DNA of 64,000 nt from Adiantum capillus-veneris (Eukaryota > Streptophyta > Polypodiopsida > Polypodiales > Pteridaceae). The DNA lies in the NCBI GenBank assembly GCA_014529385.2, contig CM043967.1:130629182-130693181 (forward strand), given 5' to 3'. Made by a program: the position numbers and the translations under genes. Of the stretch, positions 1-13,129 are shown in pieces (within the stretch, counting starts at the first letter, position 1; the number at the start of each line of letters is the position of its first letter). A model generated the notes under the pieces. That model was not told where the DNA came from and ran no database searches. It saw only the letters and a program-made list of their open reading frames with translations.

Positions 1-1424
1 TTAGGGTTAGCTTCATTGAAGACCTCCAATAAATGTGTGTAAAAGTCCTTTGACCTTAAGTAAGCTAGGGCTGAGCTTGAGGTGGGAACCCGGCCCAAGC
101 TCGAGGTGCTTGTCCTGCTTGAGGTGCTTGTCATGCTTGAGGTGTTTTTCATGCTTGAGGTGCTTGATTAAGATGCTTGAGGTGCTTGACTGGCTCCATG
201 CTTGAGGTGCTTGACTTGTTGCATGATTAAAGTACTTGAGGTGCCTTGAGAAGCTTGCCTGAGATGCTTGTGGGAACACCCCCTAGTTCAAGTGCTTTGT
301 CATGCTTGGTGAGTAAGGTGCTTGATCACCTAAAAGTCAAAAGCATTCCTACAAGAGGGGGGGCGAGCCCTTTTCCTAGGGGCTAGAGAGAGAACACCCA
401 CTCACACACACAAGGGAAGCCCAACTTGAAGAGGCAGCAAGGACACATGTCAGGTCCCTACCCATGTTACCTTCATGTGTTGCTTGAAGCCTATTGGCTA
501 GGCTTCAAAGGGGTCCAATGATAAATTACATGAATTATCTAATTGTTTTAGTATTTATCAAGTCCTCTCTCTCAAAGGGGAAAGGGGGACACTTGTTCCA
601 AGGCTACCCATGTTGCTTGTAATGGCTCCTGCTTGTGATTGGCTAGGCCTGGAGGGGTCCAATGAGCTTCATGCATGAGCTACAAGGGGGGGTCAACCCA
701 AGCAAGCTAGGGGGGTGCCTAGGGGGTATACTCACCCACACACACTCACAAGCACTCTCATTGTGTGATATGCAAAGTGCAAGAGCTCCCTCTCCAAGCA
801 AGTAGAGGTTGAGAGCCTACACCAACACTCTTGGTTATGGAGTGCAAATCCAACCAAGAGCCATGCTTCAATGCTTAAGCTTGCCATCTCCTTCTTCTTC
901 ATTACTATGCTATTATGTATGCTAGCAACAAGAGTATGATAAGGGAGGAACTAATTCTTTCTCCTACGAAATGTTTCTTCTTCCTCTTCCCTACCCTCAT
1001 TCCCTGCTAGCTCTCTTCACCTTCGAAGGTGTTTGAGGTCTTGGGACTGAGGCTTGGGATAGTTAAAGCTTTCTTCAAGTTTATGTTATGTTTGTGGTGC
1101 ATGAAGCCTTCCATCTTCATGGCATCACCTAGGTCACAAGGAACACAAAGACTGTATTGTAACAAGTCTCTCTTTATGGGAGAAATCATAATACAAATGC
1201 CTATTGGAGGGGGGACCGGCTCCACATAAATCCGGTCCTCAATTGTTGTCATGTTCTCTAAACTCTCTCTCTTGCAAAAGTATTGTCTATGCCAAGTTAA
1301 CTAATTGCTATGATTATGTTGCTATCCTCAATTATGTCTACCCGCTATGCTCACAAAATCATTTCTTGAAAGTACTCTCATTAAATTCCGCTATTCTCAA
1401 ATTGAATAGGCAAATTCCATTACA
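1..1424 (+). repeat. 5' LTR of Ty3/gypsy element (left end cut by window)
   Basis: This stretch is repeated almost base for base at 7182-8604. By eye the two differ by about 11 substitutions and one single-G indel. The full LTR (from the 3' copy) is about 1624 bp, so roughly 200 bp lie left of the window. It ends in ...CCATTACA at 1424, directly followed by a tRNA-Met-type primer binding site. The first 300 bp contain an imperfect short tandem repeat built on gcttgaggtgcttg. Short open frames here occur in both LTRs and are not genes. Confidence 0.95.
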
Positions 1425-1425
1425 T

Positions 1426-1437
1426 TGGTATCAGAGC
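1426..1437 (+). promoter_or_regulatory. Primer binding site (initiator tRNA-Met)
   Basis: The sequence tggtatcagagc begins one base after the LTR end. It is the standard plant LTR-retrotransposon primer binding site, complementary to the 3' end of initiator tRNA-Met, where minus-strand reverse transcription starts. The leader from here to 1839 has no convincing coding sequence. Confidence 0.93.
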
Positions 1438-1839
1438 ATTTGGTTTCTCTTTTCTTGCTTAAGAAGAGAGGTCCTTAAGTAGCCTATAAATGGTTGATGT
1501 TGTTAATTATAATAGAGTAAGTGGAACTGGGATCTAATACCGGTTTTGTTAAGCCCACTATGTGGGGGATGGTGCACACCTCGATAGCTTTGGACTTAAT
1601 AATGGAGTCTTTTTAGACTTGCCTACGGCTTTACCATTATTGAGCCATAAGAAGTCCGAAAGGAGCTAGCCCTTGGCAACTCTGCTATGTTAGACCTACT
1701 CCTCTACTCTCTATAATTAACCACTTTGAGCCGTGGGTGTAGATACTTAAGAGCCGATTTTCAAAGGCTAAGAGGAGTGGCAACTAAGGTTTTGAATTGC
1801 CAAAGCATACACTAAGTACATACATAAAATTTTGTTAAC

Positions 1840-4800
1840 ATGGCTGACAATAATCAAGAGAGTAGAATGAACATTGATAGCTTTGATTTTGCACATGAAG
1901 GTGCTAATGATGATGCTCCCATGTTTGTGAATTATCTTGTGACTAGGTTGCAACAAGCTATGGGCAACCCTACCTTGCAAGCCGAAGTTACTCAACAACT
2001 TCGTGCCTATGGAATTTCCCTTCCTCTCCAAGAGGAGAGAGAGCTTAGGAGGCCTCTTGAAGAGACCCCCAAAAGAAGACTCTCTCCCATTCAAGAGGAG
2101 GAATCCAAAGAGAAAGAAAGCAATGAAAGTCTAAGTTCTTCTGAAGATGTGGCTCCACGAAGAAGGCGGTCTAGACGATCGCCTACTCCTCCCAAGAGGA
2201 AAAGAGCAACCCATAGTCCTTCTCCTCATCACTCTCAAAGGCAAGAGAGGAAACAAAGGAAGAAAAGGGCTCGGAAGAGGTCACCCTCTTCTCCTTCTTC
2301 TTCACCTTCCTTCTCTTCCGATGAAAGTTATGGCTATTCTCCTAGAGAATACAAGAGGGGAGGACATCGCAAATCATTTCCTGCATGGCGAAGGTCACAA
2401 AAGCTAAAGAAGTTCAAGGAGGGAGGAAAGAGTATCTCTTTTCTCACCTACGATGGCACCTTTGGTGCTACCGACAAAGTGTTGGCCTTCATCCAGAAAT
2501 TTGATGCGGCCTTTGGGGACGAGGGCTTCACAGAGTCCTCCAAGCTACGCCATGTAGCTATGCACTTCCAAAAATCAGCTCGTCAATGGTGGGCTAGCCT
2601 TCGTGGCAATGGAGAAGCCCCAAAGACATGGAAAACTCTACGAGTTTCCATCATGAAGCAATTTCTTCCAAGCGATACTAAAGATAAAGTTCTTACCGAA
2701 TGGCACGGCTTGAAGCTCCTCTCTCATGAGTCTATCAACAAGTATGTAGATAAGTTTTGGGATTTACATCTCAAAGCTACTGTCTTTCAAAAGATAGACT
2801 TTGCCGAGCAAAGACAGCAATTCTGTGCGGGATTACCTGAAGAGATGGCCGAATATATCAACTCTCAACGGCCCGGTACTATTACCGAAGTAATCCACCA
2901 CACCATGGTTTCTTCACGCATCAATTTCCATCAAGGGGCTAGACGTAATGTCAAGCCCATGGAAAACAAAGATAAAAATGATGCAAAGGGGAAATCCAAT
3001 GCTCAAAATAATTCCCAAGGCACTTCCAACAACAACAACAACAATCGGTCCAAGGAGAAGGGAGTTTACAAAGGTAAAAACAAACTCTCTCCTGAAGAGC
3101 TTGAAGCTTTTCGCAAGGACCATAAGTGTTTCAAGTGTGGGGAGCAAGGACATGGCTATCGTTCTTGCCCCAAGAAGAATACTCGCAATGAGACTCCTAG
3201 GGCTTCCACCATCGAAGCTCCAAAAGAGGATGCTCATTGCAAAGGATCATCACTCTCCTATGCTTGGGGAAAGGTAAGAGAGCATGATGCCTTCATCTTG
3301 TTTGACCTTGGCTCTACTCTCAACTTCATATCAATAGAGTTGGCCACCAAGTTGGACATTCAAGCTTTTGAGATGGGAGATATAGTAACAGCTGATGCAG
3401 CTTTCAAGGGACAACAAGCCTCCGTTACTCCCTTGATTGGGAAGTTGAGGCTTCATGTCCAAAGCTATGTCGACAAAGAAGACTTCTTCATCTCTCCCCT
3501 CCAACATCAGGATGTTATCCTAGGGGCACCATGGTTTGATCGCATGGCTGCCAACATGAAGTTCCCTGAAAGGAGAATTTACTTCACCTACAGGGGAAAG
3601 AACATGTATATAGATGCTAGTGAGCGTGGTCGCACTATTCCACTTGTAAATCCTCTTTCTTTTGATAAATCAATGAAGAGCTCAGTTTCGGCGTACATGA
3701 TTTATGTGAAAGAGTCTCTAAAAGCTAATAATGTTTCATCAAATGAAAATGATAGGAATCAAGAAGAGCTAGACTTGTCTACTTTTCTAAAAGGATTCCA
3801 AGATGTGTTCATCGATGATATCCTTATGGACCTACCTCCAAAACGAGGGGATGATGACCATCGTATTGAGCTCCTTCCAGGAAGCTCACCGCCTAACAAA
3901 CCTCCTTATCGAGTCTCACAAGCTCAACAAGAGGAGATCACGAGGCAAGTACAAGAGCTGGTAGACAAAGGGATGGTGAGGCCTAGTTCCTCTCCCTTTT
4001 GTTCTCCAGTCCTTTTAGTGCAAAAGAAAGATGGTACGTACCGTATGTGTGTGGACTATCGAGCACTAAACCATATCACTATCAAAAACAGATTTCCCGT
4101 ACCTCGGGTAGAAGATCTGTTTGATAAGCTACAAGGCTCTACCTACTTCAGTAGGATTGACCTTAAGAGTGGCTATCATCAAATAAGGATAGTGGATGAG
4201 GATATCTTAAAGACCGCGTTTCGCACAACATTTGGTCTTTATGAATATCTAGTCATGCCTTTTGGCTTGACTAATGCACCAGCTACGTTCAATCGTTTGA
4301 TGGAGAAAATTTTTAGACCATATCGAAAATTCACTGGAGTGTTCTTCGATGATATCATCATCTACTCCAAGTCTTTGGAGGAACATAAGCAACATCTCCA
4401 AGTGATTTTTCAAGCCTTGAGGGAGAACAAACTTTTTCTCAACCAAAAGAAAAGTGAATTCTTCCTTCAAGAGATTCAATATCTAGGCCATATTATCTCT
4501 CACGATGGTATTCGTATGGATCCATCAAAGTTAGAGGTAATAAAATCATGGCCTAACCCAAGGAATCTACATGAGCTAAGAAGCTTTATTGGTATGTGTG
4601 CATACTATAGACGCTTCATAGCAAAATACTCTCAAGTAGCAGGACCACTACACGACTTAACCAAGAAGAACGTTAAGTTTGTATGGACTGCTAAGGAGCA
4701 AAATGATTTTGAAAAACTCAAAGAGAAGCTTACTTCCCAACCAGTCCTCGTGCTTCCGGATCTCTCAAAGCCATTTGAGGTCCAATGTGATGCTTGTGGT

Positions 4801-6621
4801 GATTGCCTTGGAGCGGTTTTGCTTCAAGAAGGGCATGCCATAGCATATGAGAGCCGAAGGCTCAATGGTGATGAACGAGTCTTGGGCATTTATGAGAAAG
4901 ATCTTTTAGCTGTTCTACATGCCCTAGACACATGGAAGCACTACCTATTGGGGACTCCATTTATCCTACGAACCGACCACCAAAGTCTCAAGTATTTCAT
5001 GACGCAAACCAAGCTTTCCGACAAACAAATGAGGTGGGCAAATTTTCTTTCGCAATTTAATTTCCATATTGCTCACATAGCTGGTAAGCACAATCAAGTT
5101 GCCGATGCACTTTCATGACGACCAAAAGTTAATGCGGTGTCTATAGCTACTCACAATGATCTATCCTCTATGATAGATGAGTATGCTACTGACCCTGACT
5201 TTAGAGACATAATGTCAGCCCTTGCTTTGGGGAAGAAAGAGGAACCATTCACCTTGCAGGATGGTTATCTTCTCCACGGCAATAGGCTATGTGTTACCCA
5301 TTCCCTTCGTGAGAAGGTTATGTATGAATCCCATGCTCCTCCATATGCAGGGCATAGAGGTGTTCAACCTACTCTCCGAGGAGTAGAGACGTATTTCTAT
5401 TGGCCTACCATGAAAGTGGACATACAAGAGTATGTTTCAAAATGTGTAGTATGCCAAAAGACCAAGTATGATAGAGGGAAGCAACCTGGATTACTCCAGC
5501 CATTGCCTATTCCAAATTCACCATGGGAGAGTATATCCATGGATTTCATCTTTGGATTACCCAAGTCTATCCATGGGAATACGGGAATATGGACAATAGT
5601 CGACAGGTTTAGCAAGCAAGCACATTTTATTCCTGTCAAAAAGACTATTAAGGCACATCAAATGGCAACTCTCTTCATATCTCAGATTTTCAAACACCAT
5701 GGATTACCCACATCCATTGTGTCAGATAGAGATCCTAGAATGACCAGTGATTTCTGGAAAGGTCTCTTTGAAAATCTAGGAACAAGATTGAATTTCTCTT
5801 CGGCCTATCACCCACAAACGGATGGCCAAAGTGAGATAGCCAATCTTACGATACTCGATCTACTCAAGACTTATGTTACCAAAGTAGATCAACGCTCACA
5901 ATGGGAAAAGTATTTACCGCTAGTAGAGTATGCCTACAATAATACTGTACATACTTCTACGGGCAAAGCACCTTTCGAGATCATAGAAGGAAGACCTAAA
6001 AGTCCCTTGCTACTGAAAGTACATGGGAAGATCTTCGCCGCCGATGAGTATAGCCGTGACCTACAAGAATCTTTTCAAAAGATTAGGGAGGCTATAGCCA
6101 TCTCTCAACAAAGGCAAAAAGCTGTTGCTGATAAGCACAGAAGAGCCTTAATGTTCAAAGAAAATGATTGGGTCTTACTCAAGTTTCCTAAGGCTCGATT
6201 AAGGCAAACGACGGGCAAAAATCCTATGGGCCATCAAAAGTATTATGCTAAACTAGCAAAAAGATACTATGGTCCTTTCCAAATCTTGAAGCCTATCAAT
6301 GAGACGGCTTATCAACTCAAGTTGCCCAACCATTGGCTTATACACAATGCCTTTCATGTAAGCTTACTTAAGCCCTACAAAGGAGAGCCACCAATTGAAC
6401 CAATTATTGAAGACCCTCCCGAAGTTGAAGACCAAGAAGAGGTGCTACAACCCGAAGCTATCCTTCGGCATGAAGACAAGGTACTACGACATGGTAAGAT
6501 TATCCGACGGTATCTTATTAAGTTCAAAAATTATCCTTTTGAAGATGCTAAACGGATGCAAGGAGTACAACTTAAGGATAGTATGAACCTTGTCAATGCT
6601 TACAATGCTACATTAGAGTAA
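1840..6621 (+). pseudogene. gag-pol: Ty3/gypsy (chromovirus-type) gag-pol polyprotein with one in-frame TGA
   Basis: A single frame of 1593 codons runs through Gag, protease, reverse transcriptase, RNase H, integrase and a C-terminal chromodomain-like segment. The only break is TGA at 5116-5118 (codon 1093), where the family normally has Arg after ADALS; CGA to TGA is the simplest explanation. Gag has an Arg/Ser-rich region (about residues 107-170) and a zinc knuckle CX2CX4HX4C (C430, C433, H438, C443). The protease motif reads D489-L-G-S instead of D-S/T-G. RT carries FFDD (D837, D838). RNase H follows, ending at ADALS. Integrase has an HHCC region near 5325-5460 and the triad D1235, D1296, E1332, an exact D(35)E spacing. 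The chromodomain-like tail lies near 6457-6575. The start is the first ATG after the leader and begins MADNNQE. Despite near-identical LTRs, the TGA and the protease change suggest this copy is not autonomous. Confidence 0.93.
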
Positions 6622-6980
6622 GCAAATGTACAAATTTCTTTTAAATAACTCATGTTTTTATCTTATATGACTAGTCCTCTTTTTAATTGTGCACAAATTT
6701 AACTAGTATGCATGCTTAGAATCATGTTTGTGATGACGACGTCTCTCAAACACCAAGTAGAATTTGTCACTCTACTTTGGGAGAATGAAATGGACTAAAG
6801 AGCAGACATGCTTGCGGCAGCTATGTCTCCCAAGCACCAAATGGATTAGTCATCCATCTTGGAAAGATGTCGTAGGGTAAAAAGAGATCCTTTACCCGCT
6901 AAGTACGATTGACTAATGACTAAGACTTTATCTCTTCTACCTCATAGTCGAGGACAACTATGATTTCAAGAGAGAGGTAA
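6622..6980 (+). other. 3' untranslated segment and polypurine tract of gypsy element
   Basis: Non-coding sequence between the gag-pol stop and the 3' LTR. The last bases (caagagagaggtaa, about 6967-6980) form the polypurine tract that primes plus-strand synthesis. A degraded copy of the same segment is found in reverse orientation at about 37210-37566. Confidence 0.8.
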
Positions 6981-8604
6981 TGTCATAAAATCTAATATCT
7001 AACTAACCCAAATGATTTTCTCATATTAAATTGATCACTTAATGTGGGAGAATAAACGGGAACAAGTGTTAAGATATAGGTATGTGCTTATAGATCTATC
7101 TCAACACGGGGCCAATGGTAAAGGGGCCCAAAAGGGATATGGTCTATCAAAGAGCAAGGCTAACCAATGGAGCATAAGACCTTAGGGTTAGCTTCATTGA
7201 AGACCTCCAATAAATGTGTGTAAAAGTCCTTTGACCTTAAGTAAGCTAGGGTTGAGCTTGAGGTGGGAACCCGGCCCAAGCTCGAGGTGCTTGTCCTGCT
7301 TGAGGTGCTTGTCATGCTTGAGGTGTTTTTCATGATTGAGGTGCTTGATTAAGATGCTTGAGGTGCTTGACTGGCTCCATGCTTGAGGTGTTTGACTTGC
7401 TGCATGATTAAAGTACTTGAGGTGCCTTGAGAAGCTTGCCTGAGATGCTTGTGGGAACACCCCCTAGTTCAAGTGCTTTGTCATGCTTGGTGAGTAAGGT
7501 GCTTGATCACCTAAAAGTCAAAAGCATTCCTACAAGAGGGAGGGCGAGCCCTTTTCCTAGGGGCTAGAGAGAGAACACCCACTCACACACACAAGGGAAG
7601 CCCAACTTGAAGAGGCAGCAAGGACACATGTCAGGCCCCTACCCATGTTACCTTCATGTGTTGCTTGAAGCCTATTGGCTAGGCTTCAAAGGGGTCCAAT
7701 GATAAATTACATGAATTATCTAATTGTTTTAGCATTTATCAAGTCCTCTCTCTCAAAGGGGAAAGGGGGACACTTGTTCCAAGGCTACCCATGTTGCTTG
7801 TAATGGCTCCTGCTTGTGATTGGCTAGGCCTGGAGGGGTCCAATGAGCTTCAGGCATGAGCTACAAGGGGGGGTCGACCCAAGCAAGCTAGGGGGTGCCT
7901 AGGGGGTATACTCACCCACACACACTCACAAGCACTCTCATTGTGTGATATGCAAAGTGCAAGAGCTCCCTCTCCAAGCAAGTAGAGGTTGAGAGCCTAC
8001 ACCAACACTCTTGGTTATGGAGTGCAAATCCAACCAAGAGCCATGCTTCAATGCTTAAGCTTGCCATCTCCTTCTTCTTCATTACTATGCTATTATGTAT
8101 GCTAGCAACAAGAGTATGATAAGGGAGGGACTAATTCTTTCTCCTACGAAATGTTTCTTCTTCCTCTTCCCTACCCTCATTCCCTGCTAGCTCTCTCCAC
8201 CTTCGAAGGTGTTTGAGGTCTTGGGACTGAGGCTTGGGATAGTTAAAGCTTTCTTCAAGTTTATGTTATGTTTGTGGTGCATGAAGCCTTCCATCTTCAT
8301 GGCATCACCTAGGTCACAAGGAACACAAAGACTGTATTGTAACAAGTCTCTCTTTATGGGAGAAATCATAATACAAATGCCTATTGGAGGGGGGACCGGC
8401 TCCACATAAATCCGGTCCTCAATTGTTGTCATGTTCTCTAAACTCTCTCTCTTGCAAAAGTATTGTCTATGCCAAGTTAACTAATTGCTATGATTATGTT
8501 GCTATCCTCAATTATGTCTACCCGCTATGCTCACAAAATCATTTCTTGAAAGTACTCTCATTAAATTCCGCTATTCTCAAATTGAATAGGCAAATTCCAT
8601 TACA
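6981..8604 (+). repeat. 3' LTR of Ty3/gypsy element
   Basis: Starts TGTCATAAAATC just after the polypurine tract and ends CCATTACA at 8604, where similarity to the 5' LTR stops. Length 1624 bp with TG...CA ends. Divergence from the visible part of the 5' LTR is about 0.8 percent by eye, so the insertion is recent. The bases after it (cttac, 8605-8609) are the expected target-site copy, but the partner lies outside the window. Confidence 0.95.
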
Positions 8605-9316
8605 CTTACGACATCCCATATCATCAACTCAGGCCATTACTATCACCAACCCCTTCAGCAACAACCATGACAGGTCAAAAGAACAGGACAACAAGTCAAA
8701 GTCAAAAAGCTCGATAAATCTGGATACCAAAAAGCTAGATCGGCCAAAAACAGATATGGATCAAGAAGACAAAGATCTCTAATGACAAATCACAAGATCC
8801 AACACCAAAACAAAAACAAGGAAAGCGTGCACGAACAGGTAAGAATATCACAAAGTCGCAAGCTTTCACAACTCGGGTTTGGGCTCCAAAGAAGTTGATT
8901 CAAGCACAAAAAATCAGGAATTCATTTGGATTCCAAAACAACCACAGTATCAACTTTCAAAGCCTGAATCCCGTCACCAACCAAGCGTACAAGGGCTAAA
9001 GCAAAGACCACTGTCGACTCACACAACAAAAAGGTGGATCCCAAAGAAGTCTCTTCAAACACAAACGAAGCACGGGCAAGTATGGGTTCCCAAACGTGCG
9101 TCAGCAACAAAACAGCCAATAATCGCAAAGAAATGGGTCCCAAAGAAGAACAACCAAACTGCTGTCAGTGCATCACCACTTGAATTCTTACAATTCTTCC
9201 TACTAATTAGAGTACAATTAGAAGAGAGCAAGTCGCTTCAATCAAGCAACGATACAGGCGCTTCAAAGACCATTACATTGCTTAGAATAGGAAGCCTCGC
9301 CAACAAATGCCAATAA
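8605..9316 (+). pseudogene. Degenerate reading frame with W-x-P-K repeats, possibly a copia polyprotein linker
   Basis: Immediately after the gypsy 3' LTR the plus strand shows a lysine- and glutamine-rich frame. The part from 8879 (145 codons) contains repeated motifs: EFIWIPK, TKRWIPKK, GQVWVPKR and KKWVPKK. An upstream TRVWAPKK near 8871 belongs to the same series in a neighbouring frame. Similar W-x-P-K spacers occur between the zinc knuckle and protease of some plant copia polyproteins, so a retroelement origin is my best guess. No zinc knuckle or protease motif was found beside it. It is broken by stops and lacks a credible start. Confidence 0.35.
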
Positions 9317-10764
9317 GCAAATTGCTTATACCCACATCTTGCACAACATAAATCTTTTCCATGCATTAACTGTGTATGCATAATAGGGCTACATTACAAG
9401 GCCTGCATAGGCACAACTTTTAATTTCCCAAGCACAACACACACCCTTTGCGATACCTTGTCATAAAGGATGACTCCAAATAGGAAGGGGGGAGGCATTC
9501 TGAATGCGGACCTAACAATATGACTATTAGAGGGCAATGTTTTGTGAGATGCATTGAATTTTTGCGTTTTATTGTGATAATTTTTTGACAAAATTTAGAA
9601 TATATGCCCTCATAGTAGTGTTACAGAGGAGTATGGGGACAAAATCCATATATGAGCCCCTAGGGACATGTGTATAGTGTACATAGTATTTATATTTCTA
9701 TTTGAATGATTTTTCTTTTGTTAAGTTCGTTTTAAGATTTTCTTTGTTTATTATTAAGAAAAAAATTAAAAAATCCATACTCCACATGAAGAAAAGACTG
9801 ACGAAAGGCCTGAGAACTACAAAGAGAAGAAGGTACAGGGAAAGGATGAAACTTCACGAAGTATGTCTCAGCAGCCACTACAACAGCCGAAGAACTTGTC
9901 ACAAAGCAGTGTCAACATCAAACCGACAAGTCATAAAAGTTAGAGTCGAGTAGCTAAGCCACAAAATGAGTGAGGTGTTAGTCCCAAAACTTCAAGTAAT
10001 ATTCTTTGTGGTCTAAGCGTCTTAGCTATTCTAGGTACTGCTCAAGATGGAAGAGTTGAGCATATTTAAGTTGTGTCGCTCATGCTGGTATAGGTGAGCA
10101 AAAGAGTCAAAGTCTAAGTACTTAAGTCTGTTGAAGTGAAGGAGAAGGTCCAAAAGACACTCACGTACTGAGCACAGTGAGATACGAGTGGAGAAACTTC
10201 TACATCGATAACCCTTCTTGGAAAGGTGGAAGCTATTGAGACATCTTTTGATGTCACATGTGCTACATTTATTCCTCGAAACACCCATCATCTCCTTCTT
10301 TCACATTGCATGCTTTTGTTGACAAATTTCTCATATGCATATAGAGTGTCCCATAATTGGCACTTGCATCAGGCACTCTTTCCGTGTTTCACCCAAGCAC
10401 TCACCTTTCATGAACATGTACTTCACGTTCAACTGCTCAACTCTAATAAGAGCGTATACCAAAGGCATTTTTTTTCCACCGGGTTTTTTCCCTTTGGTCA
10501 TCCAGGTTGTAGACCCCATCTAAAGACACCTATCACCATCCTCTTGTACATATTCCTTCTACATCAACAATAAGGAAATGCTACTCAAATCAATTGACAA
10601 ATGAATTGGAGCACCAATTTCAGATCATAGCATACTTCTCCTCATTGGCGAGTCGAAGAATGGCCTACAATGACAAAGCTGCAGACAACACTAACAACAT
10701 GATTGCACAGGAACGAAGAAGTCCCCAATGAAGAAGAGCAGACATAAGGGTAATCAGAGGATCT
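9317..10764. other. No gene recognised
   Basis: Moderately AT-rich sequence. Open frames up to 115 codons exist (for example 10226-10573) but show no recognisable domain and overlap open frames on the other strand. I see no LTR ends, primer sites or tandem repeats. Confidence 0.5.
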
Positions 10765-11330
<566 letters not shown>

Positions 11331-13129
11331 TCAGGTCATGTCGGGGACAACATGAACGCGGAAGGGGGGAATGCTGACCGCTGGGTCAACAACACAACAT
11401 AACTCAAGTTTCGTAACAAAGTCTTATCTTTTGCAAGTTATGAAATGCTGTGGATTATGGCTATAAACGTCATTTGTAATGAGTAGTTATTCTAGTTTCA
11501 GAAGCCGGGGTGCAATGGCACTTCCAGATTGTAAATACAAAGCCATTTGACCCTTTCAACCCCATTTTTGGTTAAACCTAAGGTAGCCTTAGTATATAAG
11601 GTACCTAGGTCATTTTGTAAGGAAGACTTTTATCATAATCAAACTGAGCGCTGCCATCTACTATGTGTGAGAGAGAAAGAGAGTGAGCGTGACTTCATCC
11701 TCTCGCCACGCCCGGCTCGCTCAACGCATTGGAGATCCGACTGCACCATTGCTATAGGCTCGAGGAGAGCTACACGACAACGCCAAGCATTCCACGCGAG
11801 ACGAAGCGCACACACCGATGTATCTACGAGCTATTTATGGTCGTAAGTGTATCAAACGATGTCTGTTTTCTGCGTGCTAGTAGTCTATAGAATCGTGGCG
11901 ACATAAGCTACGCATAGGTACTCATAATTTCAGTTTCGGGCACTTTCAAAATTCGGCTATGTCATCCTACGCGTTTTCCGCAGATGGGTTTAGAGTGAGG
12001 GTTTTGGGTGTAGAAGCTTAGGGACAGGTGTATCCTAGTGAGGGGATGGTGTTCCTTAAGTTTCGTATGAATCTGGCATGATTAGGTGAGTTACCTTCCG
12101 CATGTGTGTATGTGGCTAGGTGGTGTAGTTTAGAGCAGTGAGGTTCTTGATTGTGGTTTAGTTGGCCTTCGTGAGTGTTGTATGTGTAGGATGATCTCAG
12201 CCTGACAAGCTAAAGAGATTTCCTCCATGTGCCTATCGTGTCATCTGTGTCCTTGATTGACATTATGTTGATCTAGGTAGTGTTTGCATGCACTTCATGG
12301 GTGTGTGAGTCTCTCGCGTCCAACATGGTATTCTTGGATCAACCAATAACTTTTATTCACTTTTCTCCCAAAAAAGAGTGTTCTTTTATGCCGATTTGAT
12401 GGCCTTCACATTCCAAGATTGAATATTAAAATTGCCCATCATGAAACCCATGTAACATATGGTTTGTGTTTGAGTCACTTAAGTGGCTTGAGCCACAATA
12501 GTGGTTTGGCACCTCATTCTATAAAATTGACTCTATGATTGTCTATTTTTCAAGAAACCATGATCATAGGATACCATTGAGATCCTATGACATAGAATAA
12601 AATTTTAGTATACCATTTATTCCAAAACGTATAAAATAAAAAATTCTAATTTTTAAAAATAATAAGAGGCCACAAAAGTGGCTTTTAAATTTAAGAGCAT
12701 ACACGTATTTGAGGCCTAAAACAAGTCGGCTTTTTTTTTTCTAAAAATAGAATATACATAGATTCTTATTGTATACATATCCATGCATTTTTTAAAAACA
12801 TTTCAATGTGCTTTGAAGGTTTTGAAAAGGTCTAGATAGGATATCAAAACTTTTGAGTGATTTTTGTTCGATTGTACCTAAAAGATGGCTCTTGAAAAAT
12901 ACTAATTTTAAATGAAATTATTTATTTCTATTTTTTTCAGCTCCCTACATGCCTTGAGAACAAATCCCTGAAAGGTTTTGAGGAGGTTTTTTTTGGTTCA
13001 TGAGAACAAGATTTTACAAAAAAGTTTCTTATAGCCACAAAAGTAGTGGCTCACGCTCATACATCCCTAGTGTTCATGATTTCTATGAAAAAACAACACA
13101 AAAAACCTAACTCTTTGGCAAGGGGGGAA
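11331..13129. other. No gene recognised
   Basis: Non-coding by eye. Contains scattered homopolymer runs and short phrases around gccacaaaagtggc near 12480-12690 and 13030, but no element boundaries I can defend. Confidence 0.5.

Larger units (their letters stand above)
1..8604 (+). mobile_element. Ty3/gypsy LTR retrotransposon, recent insertion
   Basis: Complete element apart from about 200 bp of 5' LTR beyond the window: LTR, tRNA-Met primer site, leader, gag-pol, polypurine tract, LTR. The order RT-RNase H-integrase defines Ty3/gypsy, and the chromodomain-like C-terminus points to a chromovirus. A degraded minus-strand relative sits at about 35900-38490. Confidence 0.95.

Noticed and set aside
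13-279. Minus-strand 88-codon frame rich in KHLKH/HLK, present again at 7194-7460
   Set aside because: It is the translation of the short tandem repeat inside the gypsy LTR; it is duplicated only because LTRs are duplicated.
1007-1252. Small frames (1007-1252 minus, 1029-1229 plus) conserved exactly at 8187-8432 and 8209-8409
   Set aside because: Apparent conservation comes from LTR identity within one recent insertion, not selection on a protein.
10226-10573. 115-codon frame between the gypsy element and the helicase pseudogene
   Set aside because: No recognisable domain, overlapped by open frames on the other strand, no support for a gene.
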